From: Pseudomonas helvetica
GTDB lineage: Bacteria; Pseudomonadota; Gammaproteobacteria; Pseudomonadales; Pseudomonadaceae
NCBI RefSeq assembly: GCF_039908645.1
Contig: NZ_CP150917.1
Location: forward strand, 5,219,501-5,283,500
Direction of reading: 5' to 3'
DNA: 64,000 bases
The position numbers and the translations under genes were made by a program. This document shows positions 34,567 through 44,312 of the stretch, piece by piece. Each line of letters begins with the position of its first letter. Position 1 is the first letter of the stretch. Under the pieces are notes generated by a model, which ran no database searches, had not been told where the DNA came from, and was given only the letters and a program-made list of their open reading frames with translations.

Positions 34567-34905
34567 ATGACCGATCTGAACACCCTGCGCGCCAGCCTCA
34601 AGAGCGGCGAACACGCCTTCGCCGATACCCTGGCGTTCATCGCCGCTGGCTATGATTACCAGCCTCAAGCCTTCAACAATGGTGGCGTGGAAAACGCCGC
34701 CGGACAGAACGAAGGCTCGTGCAAGACCCTCGGCCTGGCGCTGCTGGAAGGCTTGAGCGATGAAGAAGCGCTGCTGGCGTTTGGTGAGCATTACCGCTCG
34801 GTGGTTGCTACGCCGGATGGCAGCGACCATGGCAACATCCGGGCATTGATGGCGCAGGGTTTGGCTGGGGTGAAGTTCACAGCGCAGCCACTGACCCGTC
34901 GCTGA
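34567..34905 (+). CDS. HopJ-family protein
   Basis: A 112-residue soluble protein. The family pattern is clear: FADTLAFIAAGYDYQPQAFN, then GGVENAAGQNEGSCKTLGLA, then LLAFGEHYRSVVATPDGSDH and NIRALM. The family was named after a P. syringae type III effector candidate, but it is widespread in bacteria without type III secretion and its function is unknown. No secretion genes are near. AGAAGGA lies upstream of the ATG. Confidence 0.88.
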   Translation: MTDLNTLRASLKSGEHAFADTLAFIAAGYDYQPQAFNNGGVENAAGQNEGSCKTLGLALLEGLSDEEALLAFGEHYRSVVATPDGSDHGNIRALMAQGLAGVKFTAQPLTRR

Positions 34906-34929
34906 TTTCCAGATTGGATGCAACACCCT

Positions 34930-35014
34930 GTGGGAGCTTGCTCGCGATGGCTGCGTCACATTCAAAACTGATGTCGACTGATACATCGCTATCGCGAGCA
35001 AGCTCGGCTCCCAC
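34930..35014. repeat. REPIN (family GTGGGAGCTTGCTCGCGAT)
   Basis: GTGGGAGCTTGCTCGCGAT and its inverted partner ATCGCGAGCAAGCTCGGCTCCCAC (one small insertion) form an 85-bp REP pair between the HopJ-like gene and trxB. A third REP family for this window. Confidence 0.85.
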
Positions 35015-35031
35015 AAAAGCAGTGGGTGCAA

Positions 35032-35056
35032 AAAAACCGGCCGAGGCCGGTTTTTT
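35032..35056. terminator. Bidirectional rho-independent terminator
   Basis: AAAAAACCGGCC-GAG-GGCCGGTTTTTT: a GC stem with an A-run on one side and a T-run on the other, between the convergent hopJ-like and trxB genes. It can stop transcription from both. Confidence 0.9.
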
Positions 35057-35069
35057 CATTTCAACGATT

Positions 35070-36347
<1,278 letters not shown>

Positions 36348-37103
36348 ATGCCCGCCCCCGTTCTGTCCGGCCCGCAATACCTGCGCGAAGGCCTGAAGCT
36401 GGTCTTGAGTCCCGGCCTGCGTTTGTTCGTGTTGTTGCCGCTGGTCATCAACCTGGTGCTGTTCGTCGGATTGATTTATTTCGCCGGCCATCAGTTCAGC
36501 CTGTGGGTCGACACCCTGATGCCTTCACTGCCGAGCTGGCTGAGTTTTCTCAGCTATGTACTTTGGCCGTTGTTCGTCGTTCTGGTGGCGCTGATGGTGT
36601 TTTTCACCTTCACCATGCTCGCCAACGTGATCGCCGCGCCCTTCAACGGTTTTCTCGCGGAGAAAGTCGAAGTGGTGGTGCGTGGCACTGACGACTTCCC
36701 GACCTTCAGTTGGAGCGAACTGATCGCGATGATCCCGCGCACGTTCGCCCGGGAAATGCGCAAACTCGGCTACTTCCTGCCCAGGGCCCTCGCGTTGCTG
36801 ATCCTTTCATTCATCCCGGTGGTCAACCTGGTCGCTGCCCCACTATGGCTGGCGTTTGGCGTATGGATGATGGCAATCCAGTACATCGACTACCCGGCGG
36901 ATAACCACAAACTCGGCTGGAACGAGATGCTCGCCTGGCTGCGCCAGAAACGCTGGCAGAGCATGAGTTTTGGCGGGATCGTCTATCTGGCGCTGCTGAT
37001 CCCGGTGGTCAACATCCTGATGATGCCGGCAGCGGTGGCTGGTGCGACGCTGTTTTGGGTCCGTGAACGTGGCGCGGAAAATCTGGTGGCCAAAGCTGCC
37101 TGA
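36348..37103 (+). CDS. cysZ: Sulfate transporter CysZ
   Basis: A 251-residue inner-membrane protein that brings sulfate into the cytoplasm for assimilation. It has four to six hydrophobic segments ([77 protein letters not shown]). Family signatures are [16 protein letters not shown] and YIDYPADNH. The ATG at 36348 fits the usual CysZ start better than the long upstream open frame. The window also holds cysD and cysNC for the next steps. Confidence 0.93.
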   Translation: MPAPVLSGPQYLREGLKLVLSPGLRLFVLLPLVINLVLFVGLIYFAGHQFSLWVDTLMPSLPSWLSFLSYVLWPLFVVLVALMVFFTFTMLANVIAAPFNGFLAEKVEVVVRGTDDFPTFSWSELIAMIPRTFAREMRKLGYFLPRALALLILSFIPVVNLVAAPLWLAFGVWMMAIQYIDYPADNHKLGWNEMLAWLRQKRWQSMSFGGIVYLALLIPVVNILMMPAAVAGATLFWVRERGAENLVAKAA

Positions 37104-37142
37104 TCGCGTCACAAATCCATCATCGCGCTGACACAATGGCGA

Positions 37143-37170
37143 CATGGCCTCAGTCGACACTGAGGCCATG
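37143..37170. promoter_or_regulatory. Perfect 12-bp hairpin over the start codon of the glycosyltransferase gene
   Basis: CATGGCCTCAGT-CGAC-ACTGAGGCCATG is a perfect 12-bp inverted repeat with a 4-base loop. Both candidate ATG codons of the next gene (37144 and 37168) lie in its arms. As RNA it would fold into a very stable hairpin covering the start region; as DNA it could be an operator. It is not a normal terminator since no T-run follows. Confidence 0.6.
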
Positions 37171-38379
37171 ACGACAGCTCTGCATATCACTCTGATCACC
37201 GAAACCTTCCCTCCGGAAATCAATGGCGTGGCCAATACCCTTGGCCGCCTGTGCGAAGGTCTGCGCGCGCGCGGGCACCTGGTAGAACTGGTGCGACCGC
37301 GCCAGGGCAGCGATCAGACCCGCCTAAGCGACGATGAACTGCTGCTCTGCCGCGGCTGGCCGCTGCCGGGTTATCCGGGGCTGCAATGGGGCCAGTCGTC
37401 GATGCACAAGTTGCTCAGGCGCTGGCAGCGTCATCGCCCGGACGTGCTCTACATCGCTACCGAAGGACCACTGGGGTTGTCGGCCTTGCGCGCGGCGCGG
37501 CGGCTGGGTATTTCAGTGGTGAGCGGGTTTCACACCAACTTCCAGCAGTACTCCAACCAGTACGGCCTGGGACTGTTGACCCGGTTACTGACGCATTACC
37601 TGCGCTGGTTCCATAACCGCACCAAGTTGACCCTGGTGCCCAGCGCCAGCCAGCGAATGGAGCTGGAACGTCGGCAGTTCGAGCGCCTGGCGCTGCTGTC
37701 CCGTGGCGTCGACAGTCAACTGTTCCACCCGGCCAAACGCCTGGGTTCGCTGCGTGAAAGCTGGGGGCTGGAGAACGACGACATCGCGTTGATTCACGTC
37801 GGCCGGCTCGCTCAGGAAAAAAACCTCGGTCTGCTCAAACATTGCTACCAGGCTTTGCAGTCGTCTTATCCACAACGACGAATAAAGCTGATCGTGATCG
37901 GCGATGGCCCACAACGTGCGCTGCTGGAAAAGGCACTGCCCGACGCGATCTTCTGTGGCTCGCAGCGCGCAGAAGCCTTGGCGTGTCACTACGCGTCCGG
38001 GGATCTGTTTCTGTTTCCGAGCCTGACCGAAACCTTCGGCAATGTGGTGCTGGAAGCACTGGCCTCTGGATTGGGCGTGGTGGCTTACGATCAGGCCGCC
38101 GCCGCTCAACACATTCGCCATGGTTACAACGGTGTGTTGGCGATGCCGGGGGACGAAGAGGCATTTTGCGATGCCGCCCGTTGGTTGTTGGAAGAAGCAG
38201 AAACCTTGCGCTGCATACGACTCAACGCGCGTCAGCACGCCAGTCGGCAGGGCTGGGGGGCAATCGTCGAGCAATTTGAAGGACAGTTGCGCGGGGCTTG
38301 CGAGGTGCAAATCGGGGCACAGCCTCTGATGGCCATGCCCCATTCGATCAAACCAGCGTCATCAACGCCTCACGACTGA
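37168..38379 (+). CDS. Family 4 glycosyltransferase (GT-B fold)
   Basis: A 403-residue glycosyltransferase. The N-terminal part has LITETFPPEINGVANTLGRL and SGFHTNFQQYSNQYGLG. The C-terminal donor-binding part has HVGRLAQEKNLGLL, IVIGDGPQR and FPSLTETFGNVVLEALASGL with the EX7E motif. Relatives transfer mannose or similar sugars onto lipid acceptors at the membrane. I prefer the ATG at 37168 (GAGG about 8 bases upstream) over 37144. A 28-bp palindrome spans both starts. It overlaps the convergent oxidoreductase gene by 32 bp at the 3' ends. Confidence 0.88.
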   Translation: MTTALHITLITETFPPEINGVANTLGRLCEGLRARGHLVELVRPRQGSDQTRLSDDELLLCRGWPLPGYPGLQWGQSSMHKLLRRWQRHRPDVLYIATEGPLGLSALRAARRLGISVVSGFHTNFQQYSNQYGLGLLTRLLTHYLRWFHNRTKLTLVPSASQRMELERRQFERLALLSRGVDSQLFHPAKRLGSLRESWGLENDDIALIHVGRLAQEKNLGLLKHCYQALQSSYPQRRIKLIVIGDGPQRALLEKALPDAIFCGSQRAEALACHYASGDLFLFPSLTETFGNVVLEALASGLGVVAYDQAAAAQHIRHGYNGVLAMPGDEEAFCDAARWLLEEAETLRCIRLNARQHASRQGWGAIVEQFEGQLRGACEVQIGAQPLMAMPHSIKPASSTPHD

Positions 38380-39451
38380 ACGGCAGGATGTCCTGCTCGC
38401 GACCTTCGCGGACTTTCTGCGCCCAGTCCGGGTCGACCAGCAAGGCGCGTCCCACAGCCACCAGGTCGAACTCTTGGTTGTTCAAACGTTCCAGCAGGTT
38501 CTCCAGGCTGGCCGGTTGCGCGACTTTGTCGGTGTTGACCATAAACTGCAGGAACTCACCGTCCAGCCCCACACTGCCCACGGTGATCGTCGGCTTGCCC
38601 GTCAGTTTGCGGGTCCAGCCTGCCAGGTTCAGTTCGGAACCGTCGAACTCCGGCTCCCAGAAACGCCGCGTAGAGCAGTGGAAAATATCCACACCGGCAT
38701 CGGACAGCGGCTGGAGAAACTCGCCCAACGCCTCCGGAGTTTGCACCAGACGTGCGGTGTAGTCCTGCTGCTTCCACTGCGAGTAACGGAAGATGATCGG
38801 GTAGTTCGCACCGACCGCCGCACGCACGGCCTGGATCAGCTCAACGGCAAAGCGCGAACGATTGGCCAGGCTGCCACCGTATTCGTCGGTGCGCTGGTTG
38901 CTGCCTTCCCAGAAGAACTGGTCGACCAGATAGCCGTGGGCGCCGTGGATCTCGACGCCGTCCATGCCAATACTCTGCGCGTCTTTGGCGGCCTGGGCGA
39001 AGGCCGCGATCACATCCTGAATGTCTTGTTGGGTCATGCCGTGAACCACGACCTGACCGTCCTTGAGTTTTTCCGATGGCCCGTAGCCCGGCACGCTCGC
39101 ATCCGGCTCGGTGCCGATGCGCCGTACGCTGCCGACGTGCCACAACTGCGGAACGATCTTGCCGCCTTCGGCGTGGACCGCATCAACGACTTTTTTCCAG
39201 CCGGCCAACGCCGCTTCGCCGTAAAAGTGCGGGACGTTCGGGTAACCGTTGGAAGCCTTGTGGCCAACCGTGGTGCCCTCGGTGATGATCAGGCCTACAC
39301 CCGCCGCAGCACGGCGACGGTAGTACTCGATGACTTTCGAATTCGGTACGCCGCCCGGGGAAAACGAACGGGTCATCGGCGCCATGACCACACGGGTTGG
39401 CAGCTCCAGGGCACCGAGGCTGAACGGTTTGAACAAGGCTTTGACGGGCAT
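38348..39451 (-). CDS. NADH:flavin oxidoreductase (old yellow enzyme family)
   Basis: A 367-residue FMN enzyme that reduces activated double bonds (enones, nitro compounds) with NAD(P)H. Typical features are the start LFKPFSLGALELPTRVVMAP, the ligand-binding HGAHGYLVDQFFW, NQRTDEYGGSLANRSRF and, near the end, FDLVAVGRALLVDPDWAQKV. I use the ATG at 39451 rather than a GTG four codons before. Physiological substrate not readable. Confidence 0.92.
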   Translation of the reverse strand: MPVKALFKPFSLGALELPTRVVMAPMTRSFSPGGVPNSKVIEYYRRRAAAGVGLIITEGTTVGHKASNGYPNVPHFYGEAALAGWKKVVDAVHAEGGKIVPQLWHVGSVRRIGTEPDASVPGYGPSEKLKDGQVVVHGMTQQDIQDVIAAFAQAAKDAQSIGMDGVEIHGAHGYLVDQFFWEGSNQRTDEYGGSLANRSRFAVELIQAVRAAVGANYPIIFRYSQWKQQDYTARLVQTPEALGEFLQPLSDAGVDIFHCSTRRFWEPEFDGSELNLAGWTRKLTGKPTITVGSVGLDGEFLQFMVNTDKVAQPASLENLLERLNNQEFDLVAVGRALLVDPDWAQKVREGREQDILPFSREALMTLV

Positions 39452-39562
39452 GGGACGCTCCACGTGAAAATAACTTTATGACGGCGATAATATGGAGGCT
39501 TGCCAGCCTTGAATAGCACTATTGATTTAGGTGATTAAGGTTCAAAAGACAGGGAGGGGTCT

Positions 39563-39628
39563 GTAGGAGCACGGCTTGCCGGCGATGGCGTTCTTGAGAT
39601 CACTATCGCCGGCAAGCCGTGCTCCTGC
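39563..39628. repeat. REPIN (GTAGGAGCACGGCTTGCCGG)
   Basis: GTAGGAGCACGGCTTGCCGG...CGAT and its inverted partner form a 66-bp pair between two minus-strand genes. Related to, but distinct from, the copy at 24189-24276. Confidence 0.85.
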
Positions 39629-39639
39629 GGGAGACAGGT

Positions 39640-40122
39640 TCAGACCAGGGCTTTTTCGATCGCCTGGACGATCGTCGGATCATCCGGTGCAGTACGTGGC
39701 GAGAAACGCGCCAGCACGCGACCATCTTTGCCGAGAAGGAATTTTTCAAAGTTCCAGGTGATGTCACCCGGGAATTCCGCGCCCTCGCCCGCCAACAACC
39801 GGTACAGCTGATGACGGTCGTGACCGTTGACTTCCAGCTTGCTGGACAGCGGGAAGGTCACGCCGTAGTTGAGGCTGCAGAACTCTTTGATCTCGCTTTC
39901 AGTGCCTGGCTCTTGCCCGGCAAACTGGTTGCACGGCAAACCCAACACACTGAAACCTTTGCCCTTGTATTGCTGGTAGAGGTTTTCCAGAGCAGCGTAC
40001 TGTGGGGTCAAACCACACTTGGAGGCGACGTTGACCACCAGCACGACGTGCCCTTTGAAGGGCGCCAGAGGTAACTCCTGGCCATCCAAAGCTTTCAATG
40101 TAAGGTCGTGAAAAGCACTCAT
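39640..40122 (-). CDS. Glutathione peroxidase
   Basis: A 160-residue thiol peroxidase that reduces hydrogen peroxide and lipid hydroperoxides. The active cysteine is in NVASKCGLTPQYAALE; the conserved LGLPCNQFAGQEPG and WNFEKFLLGKDG (with the catalytic Trp and Asn) follow. Cysteine rather than selenocysteine is used, as in most bacteria, so thioredoxin may be the actual reductant. I use the ATG at 40122. Confidence 0.93.
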   Translation of the reverse strand: MSAFHDLTLKALDGQELPLAPFKGHVVLVVNVASKCGLTPQYAALENLYQQYKGKGFSVLGLPCNQFAGQEPGTESEIKEFCSLNYGVTFPLSSKLEVNGHDRHQLYRLLAGEGAEFPGDITWNFEKFLLGKDGRVLARFSPRTAPDDPTIVQAIEKALV

Positions 40123-40194
40123 GACGAACTCCAAATTTCCCGTGTTCTTCTCGAAACAGCCTCTTGGCGATGTCGCCAAGGACAGCCGCGGACT

Positions 40195-40216
40195 AAAAAG
40201 GCGCCCCTCGGGCGCC
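40195..40216 (-). terminator. Rho-independent terminator after slyD-like gene
   Basis: On the minus strand GGCGCCC-GAG-GGGCGCC is followed by TTTTT: a perfect 7-bp stem and T-run, 31 bases after the FKBP stop codon. Confidence 0.88.
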
Positions 40217-40246
40217 TCTCCAGTTCTCGAAGCTTAGCGCAGAAAA

Positions 40247-40732
40247 TCAGTGGTGATGGCCACCTTCGCCATGGACGTGACCATGAGCGATTTCTTCCTG
40301 GCTGGCATCACGGATGTCGATGATCTTGACCTTGAAGTTCAGACGCTGACCGGCCAACGGGTGGTTGCCGTCAACGGTCACGTCGTCGCCGTCCAGATCA
40401 CGGATGGTGACGATTTGCATCTGGCCGTCTGGCGCGGAAGCGTGGAACTGCATACCCACTTCCAGTTCGTCGACGCCTTCGAACATGCTGCGGCTCAGGG
40501 TGCTGACCAGTTCGGCAGCGTATTCACCGTAGGCATCTTCAGGTTCTACGGCGACGTTGAGTTCGTCACCGACTGCTTTACCTTCCAGGGCTTTTTCCAG
40601 GCCCGGGATGATGTTACCTGCGCCTTGCAGGTACACCAGCGGTGCGCCGCCGGCGGAGCTGTCGATGACCTCACCAGCGTCGTTGGTCAGGGTATAGTCG
40701 ATGGAGACAGCCTTATTGGCGGCGATCAGCAT
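40247..40732 (-). CDS. slyD: FKBP-type peptidyl-prolyl isomerase (SlyD-like)
   Basis: A 161-residue cytoplasmic prolyl isomerase and chaperone. The FKBP part has VSIDYTLTNDAGEVIDSS and IIPGLEKALEGKAVGDE, an IF insert domain sits in the middle (VELD-like EVGMQFHAS), and GNHPLAGQRLNFKVKI closes the fold. The C-terminal tail is His-rich (HGHVHGEGGHHH), fit for binding nickel or zinc. Its start codon overlaps that of the divergent DUF3565 gene if the latter begins at 40731. Confidence 0.93.
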   Translation of the reverse strand: MLIAANKAVSIDYTLTNDAGEVIDSSAGGAPLVYLQGAGNIIPGLEKALEGKAVGDELNVAVEPEDAYGEYAAELVSTLSRSMFEGVDELEVGMQFHASAPDGQMQIVTIRDLDGDDVTVDGNHPLAGQRLNFKVKIIDIRDASQEEIAHGHVHGEGGHHH

Positions 40733-41039
40733 GGGGCGAGACCTTTTGCATAAGAATATAGAAAGACCCAGTTTAGCGAAGCAAACGCCCGAAAGCGAAC
40801 AGAACCCGGACGGACGGGTCGCTTCGGCAGGGTCGACGATCCAGGGCTTCCATCAGGACGAGGACGGACACTGGGTTGTCGAGCTTTCCTGCGGCCATAC
40901 CCAGCATCTGCGCCACCAGCCACCCTGGCAATCACGAACCTGGGTTCTGGACCCCGCCAAGCGTATTGAAAAAATAGGCCAACCCTTTGATTGCGGTTGG
41001 TGCGCTCAGGGCTCGGTTAGCGATAACCTTGACGTCTGA
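40731..41039 (+). CDS. DUF3565 protein
   Basis: A 102-residue soluble protein. The core GFHQDEDGHWVVELSCGHTQ-HLRHQPPW and CGWC near the end match the DUF3565 family; the His and Cys pairs suggest a metal site. The start is uncertain: the ATG at 40731 overlaps the divergent slyD start, and the family core begins only about 35 codons later. Function unknown. Confidence 0.75.
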   Translation: MGRDLLHKNIERPSLAKQTPESEQNPDGRVASAGSTIQGFHQDEDGHWVVELSCGHTQHLRHQPPWQSRTWVLDPAKRIEKIGQPFDCGWCAQGSVSDNLDV

Positions 41040-41100
41040 AATATCGGTAGAAGGCCAGTCATAGGCGTTCACCCTTGCCATGCACCTCCAGAGAATCCGC

Positions 41101-43200
41101 ATGCAAACTTTTTTTATCGCGCCCACCGATTTTGGTGTGGGTCTGACCTCCATCAGCCTCGGGCTGGTACGTACCCTTGAGCGAGCCGGGTTGAAAGTCG
41201 GCTTCTTCAAACCGATTGCCCAGCCGCACCCTGGCGACACCGGCCCTGAACGTTCCACCGAACTGGTGGCCCGCACCCACGGCCTGAAGCCGCCGCAGCC
41301 GCTGGGCCTGGCTCACGTCGAGCGGATGCTCGGCGACGGTCAGCTGGATGAACTGCTGGAAGAAATCATCACCCTGTACCAGCAAGCCGCCATCGGCAAA
41401 GACGTGCTGGTCGTCGAAGGCATGGTCCCGACCCGCAGCGCCAGCTACGCCGCGCGGGTCAACCTGCACCTGGCGAAAAGCCTGGATGCCGAGGTGATTC
41501 TGGTCTCGGCACCGGAAAACGAAGTGCTCACCGAATTGTCTGGCCGGGTCGAGTTGCAAGCGCAATTGTTTGGCGGTCCAAAAGACCCGAAAGTGCTCGG
41601 CGTGATTCTCAACAAGGTCAAAACCGATGAAAGCATGGAGGCTTTCGCCGCGCGCCTGAAGGAACACTCGCCCTTGCTGCGCAGCGGCGACTTCCGGCTG
41701 CTTGGCTGCATTCCGTTCCAGCCGGAACTGAACGCCCCGCGCACCCGTGACGTCGCGGACTTGATGGGCGCTCAGGTGCTCAATGCCGGCGACTATGAAA
41801 CCCGCCGCATGAGCAAGATCATCATTTGCGCCCGCACCATGCGCAACACGGTCGAACTGCTCAAGCCCGGCGTGCTGGTGGTAACCCCCGGCGATCGCGA
41901 CGACATCATCCTCGCCGTCAGCCTCGCCGCGATCAACGGCGTGCCGCTGGCCGGGCTGCTGCTGACCAGCGGCACCCTGCCCGACCCACGGATCATGGAC
42001 CTCTGCCGAGGCGCCTTGCAGGCCGGTCTGCCGGTATTGTCGGTGAGCACTGGCTCCTACGAAACCGCCAACCAGTTGAACGGTTTGAACAAGGAAATCC
42101 CGATCGACGACCGCGAGCGTGCGGAGATCATCACCGATTTCGTCGCCAGCCACCTCGACGCCAACTGGTTGCACCAGCGCTGCGGCACGCCGCGTGAAAT
42201 GCGCCTGTCGCCAGCGGTGTTCCGCTATCAACTGATCCAGCGCGCCCAGGCTGCCAACAAACGCATCGTCCTGCCAGAAGGCAGCGAACCTTTGACGGTA
42301 CAGGCGGCAGCGATCTGCCAGGCCCGCGGGATTGCTCGCTGCGTGTTGCTGGCCAAACCCGAAGACGTGCAAGCAGTCGCGCGCGCCCAGGGTATCGAGT
42401 TGCCTGAGGGCCTGGAGATTCTCGACCCGGACCTGATCCGTCAGCGGTATGTCGAGCCGATGGTCGCGTTGCGCAAGACCAAAAGCCTCAACGCGCCAAT
42501 GGCCGAGCAACAGCTGGAAGACACCGTGGTGATCGGCACCATGATGCTCGCACTGGATGAAGTCGACGGACTGGTGTCCGGGGTCATCCACTCCACCGCC
42601 AATACCATTCGCCCGGCATTGCAACTGATCAAGACCGCACCCGGCTGCACGTTGGTGTCGTCGGTGTTTTTCATGCTGTTCCCGGAGGAAGTGCTGGTCT
42701 ACGGCGACTGCATCATGAACCCGCACCCGAGCGCCAGTGAACTGGCCGAGATCGCCCTGCAAAGTGCCGACTCTGCCGCCGCCTTCGGGATCACGCCACG
42801 AGTGGCGATGCTCAGCTACTCCAGCGGCGAATCGGCCAGCGGCGAAGAAGTCGAGAAAGTCCGCGAAGCCACTTTGCTCGCCCACGAAGCGCAGAACGCG
42901 CTGCTGATCGACGGGCCGTTGCAGTACGACGCCGCGGCCAACGAAAACGTGGCCCGGCAACTGGCGCCGAACAGTCAGGTAGCCGGTCGGGCAACCGTGT
43001 TCATTTTCCCCGACCTGAACACCGGCAACACCACTCACAAAGCCGTGCAACGCAGCGCCGACTGCGTCAGCCTCGGACCGATGCTGCAAGGCCTGCGCAA
43101 ACCGGTAAATGACTTGCCGCGCGGCGCCCAGGTCGACGACATCGTCTACACCATTGCCCTGACTGCGATTCAAGCCGCCAACCGACCTATGGATGTTTAA
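41101..43200 (+). CDS. pta: Phosphate acetyltransferase
   Basis: A 699-residue long-type Pta converting acetyl-CoA and phosphate to acetyl-phosphate. The N-terminal P-loop-like domain (TFFIAPTDFGVGLTSISLGL) is followed by a DRTGG domain (KIIICARTMRNTVELLKPGV, VTPGDRDDIIL), and the C-terminal catalytic part runs from FRYQLIQRAQAANKRIVLPE to the end (PDLNTGNTTHKAVQRSA). I use the ATG at 41101. The acyltransferase gene follows with no gap. Confidence 0.95.
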   Translation: MQTFFIAPTDFGVGLTSISLGLVRTLERAGLKVGFFKPIAQPHPGDTGPERSTELVARTHGLKPPQPLGLAHVERMLGDGQLDELLEEIITLYQQAAIGKDVLVVEGMVPTRSASYAARVNLHLAKSLDAEVILVSAPENEVLTELSGRVELQAQLFGGPKDPKVLGVILNKVKTDESMEAFAARLKEHSPLLRSGDFRLLGCIPFQPELNAPRTRDVADLMGAQVLNAGDYETRRMSKIIICARTMRNTVELLKPGVLVVTPGDRDDIILAVSLAAINGVPLAGLLLTSGTLPDPRIMDLCRGALQAGLPVLSVSTGSYETANQLNGLNKEIPIDDRERAEIITDFVASHLDANWLHQRCGTPREMRLSPAVFRYQLIQRAQAANKRIVLPEGSEPLTVQAAAICQARGIARCVLLAKPEDVQAVARAQGIELPEGLEILDPDLIRQRYVEPMVALRKTKSLNAPMAEQQLEDTVVIGTMMLALDEVDGLVSGVIHSTANTIRPALQLIKTAPGCTLVSSVFFMLFPEEVLVYGDCIMNPHPSASELAEIALQSADSAAAFGITPRVAMLSYSSGESASGEEVEKVREATLLAHEAQNALLIDGPLQYDAAANENVARQLAPNSQVAGRATVFIFPDLNTGNTTHKAVQRSADCVSLGPMLQGLRKPVNDLPRGAQVDDIVYTIALTAIQAANRPMDV

Positions 43201-44109
43201 ATGCTGGATTCTCTACCTGCACCCTTGCGAGGCGTGATCGCCTCGCTGTTGTTGGCGCTGAACACGATCGTCTGCTGCACACCGCTGTTTGTCGTGGCAA
43301 TCTTCAAATTGTTGCTGCCCTTCCCGACCGCACAGCGCTTCACCGATTGGCTGATGAGCCACATCCATGAAGCCTGGATCAGCAACAACAAGGCCTGGAT
43401 GGATTTGCTCGGGCACACGCGCTGGACGCTCAGCGGGCTCGAAGGGCTGGACTATCAGCACTCGTACCTGATCACCAGCAACCACCAGAGCTGGGTCGAC
43501 ATCATGGTGTTGCAGTACGTGCTCAATCGCCGGATTCGCCCGCTGAAGTTCTTCCTCAAGCAAGAACTGATCTGGGTGCCGGTGATCGGCTTGGCCTGGT
43601 GGGCGCTGGGCTTCCCGTTCATGAAGCGATACTCCAAGGCCTATCTGGAAAAGCACCCGGAGAAGAAAGGCAAAGACCTGGAAACCACTCGCAAGACCTG
43701 CGACAAGTTCCGCCATAACCCGGTGGGGATTTTCAACTTCGTCGAAGGCACGCGCTTCACCGAAGGCAAGCATGCGCAGCAGCAATCGCCGTTGCGCTAC
43801 CTGCTCAAGCCCAAGGCGGGCGGTATCGCGTTTGTGCTGGACGCCATGGGTGAGCAACTGGAAGCCATCGTCAACGTGACCATTCACTACCCGGCCGGGC
43901 GCCCCGGTTATTGGGACCTGCTGTGTGGCAACGTGAAAGACGTGGTGGTGCACTTTCAGGAACTGAAGATCCCGCCGCAGTTCATCGGCAAGAACTACGA
44001 CCAGGATGGCGTGTACCGCCTGGAGTTCCAGGGCTGGATCAACCAGTTGTGGGAAGACAAGGATGCACTGCTTGAGCAGATGCATCGCGAGTATCCCGGA
44101 AAACGCTGA
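43201..44109 (+). CDS. PlsC-family acyltransferase (YihG-like)
   Basis: A 302-residue membrane-bound acyltransferase. The N-terminal membrane segment is IASLLLALNTIVCCTPLFVV. The acyltransferase motifs follow: NHQSWVD (catalytic HX4D), then ALGFPFMKR, FVEGTRFTEGK and the later proline motif. It acylates glycerol-phosphate or lysophospholipid. It begins one base after the pta stop and is probably co-transcribed. Confidence 0.9.
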   Translation: MLDSLPAPLRGVIASLLLALNTIVCCTPLFVVAIFKLLLPFPTAQRFTDWLMSHIHEAWISNNKAWMDLLGHTRWTLSGLEGLDYQHSYLITSNHQSWVDIMVLQYVLNRRIRPLKFFLKQELIWVPVIGLAWWALGFPFMKRYSKAYLEKHPEKKGKDLETTRKTCDKFRHNPVGIFNFVEGTRFTEGKHAQQQSPLRYLLKPKAGGIAFVLDAMGEQLEAIVNVTIHYPAGRPGYWDLLCGNVKDVVVHFQELKIPPQFIGKNYDQDGVYRLEFQGWINQLWEDKDALLEQMHREYPGKR

Positions 44110-44115
44110 CCTCCT

Positions 44116-44247
44116 GTGGCGAGGGAGCTTGCTCCCGCTCGGTCGCGCAGCGGCCGCAAAACCAGCCGACGCACTCTTACAGAAAGAATGCGTTCGCTGA
44201 TTTCAGGACCGCCTCGCGCTCCAGCGGGAGCAAGCTCCCTCGCCACA
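44116..44247. repeat. REPIN, same family as the 469-3140 array
   Basis: GTGGCGAGGGAGCTTGCTCC and the inverted GGAGCAAGCTCCCTCGCCAC bound a 132-bp element directly after the acyltransferase stop. Single copy, no tandem duplication. Confidence 0.9.
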
Positions 44248-44263
44248 AAAGCGGATCAACAAA

Positions 44264-44298
44264 AAGCCCGCAACCGATCACTCGGTTGCGGGCTTTTT
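44264..44298. terminator. Bidirectional rho-independent terminator
   Basis: AAGCCCGCAACCGA-TCAC-TCGGTTGCGGGCTT with an A-run before and a T-run after: a perfect 13-14-bp stem between the convergent acyltransferase and cysNC genes. Confidence 0.93.
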
Positions 44299-44312
44299 AG
44301 TGCGCGTGAAGC

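Noticed and set aside
34567..34905. HopJ-like protein as a type III secreted effector.
   Set aside because: The family name comes from P. syringae, but the family is widespread; there is no secretion machinery or hrp-type promoter here.
41059..43173. A 704-codon open frame opposite pta.
   Set aside because: It is the complementary shadow of a well-recognised gene in GC-rich DNA; the translation is low-complexity and Gln/Val/Asp-rich.
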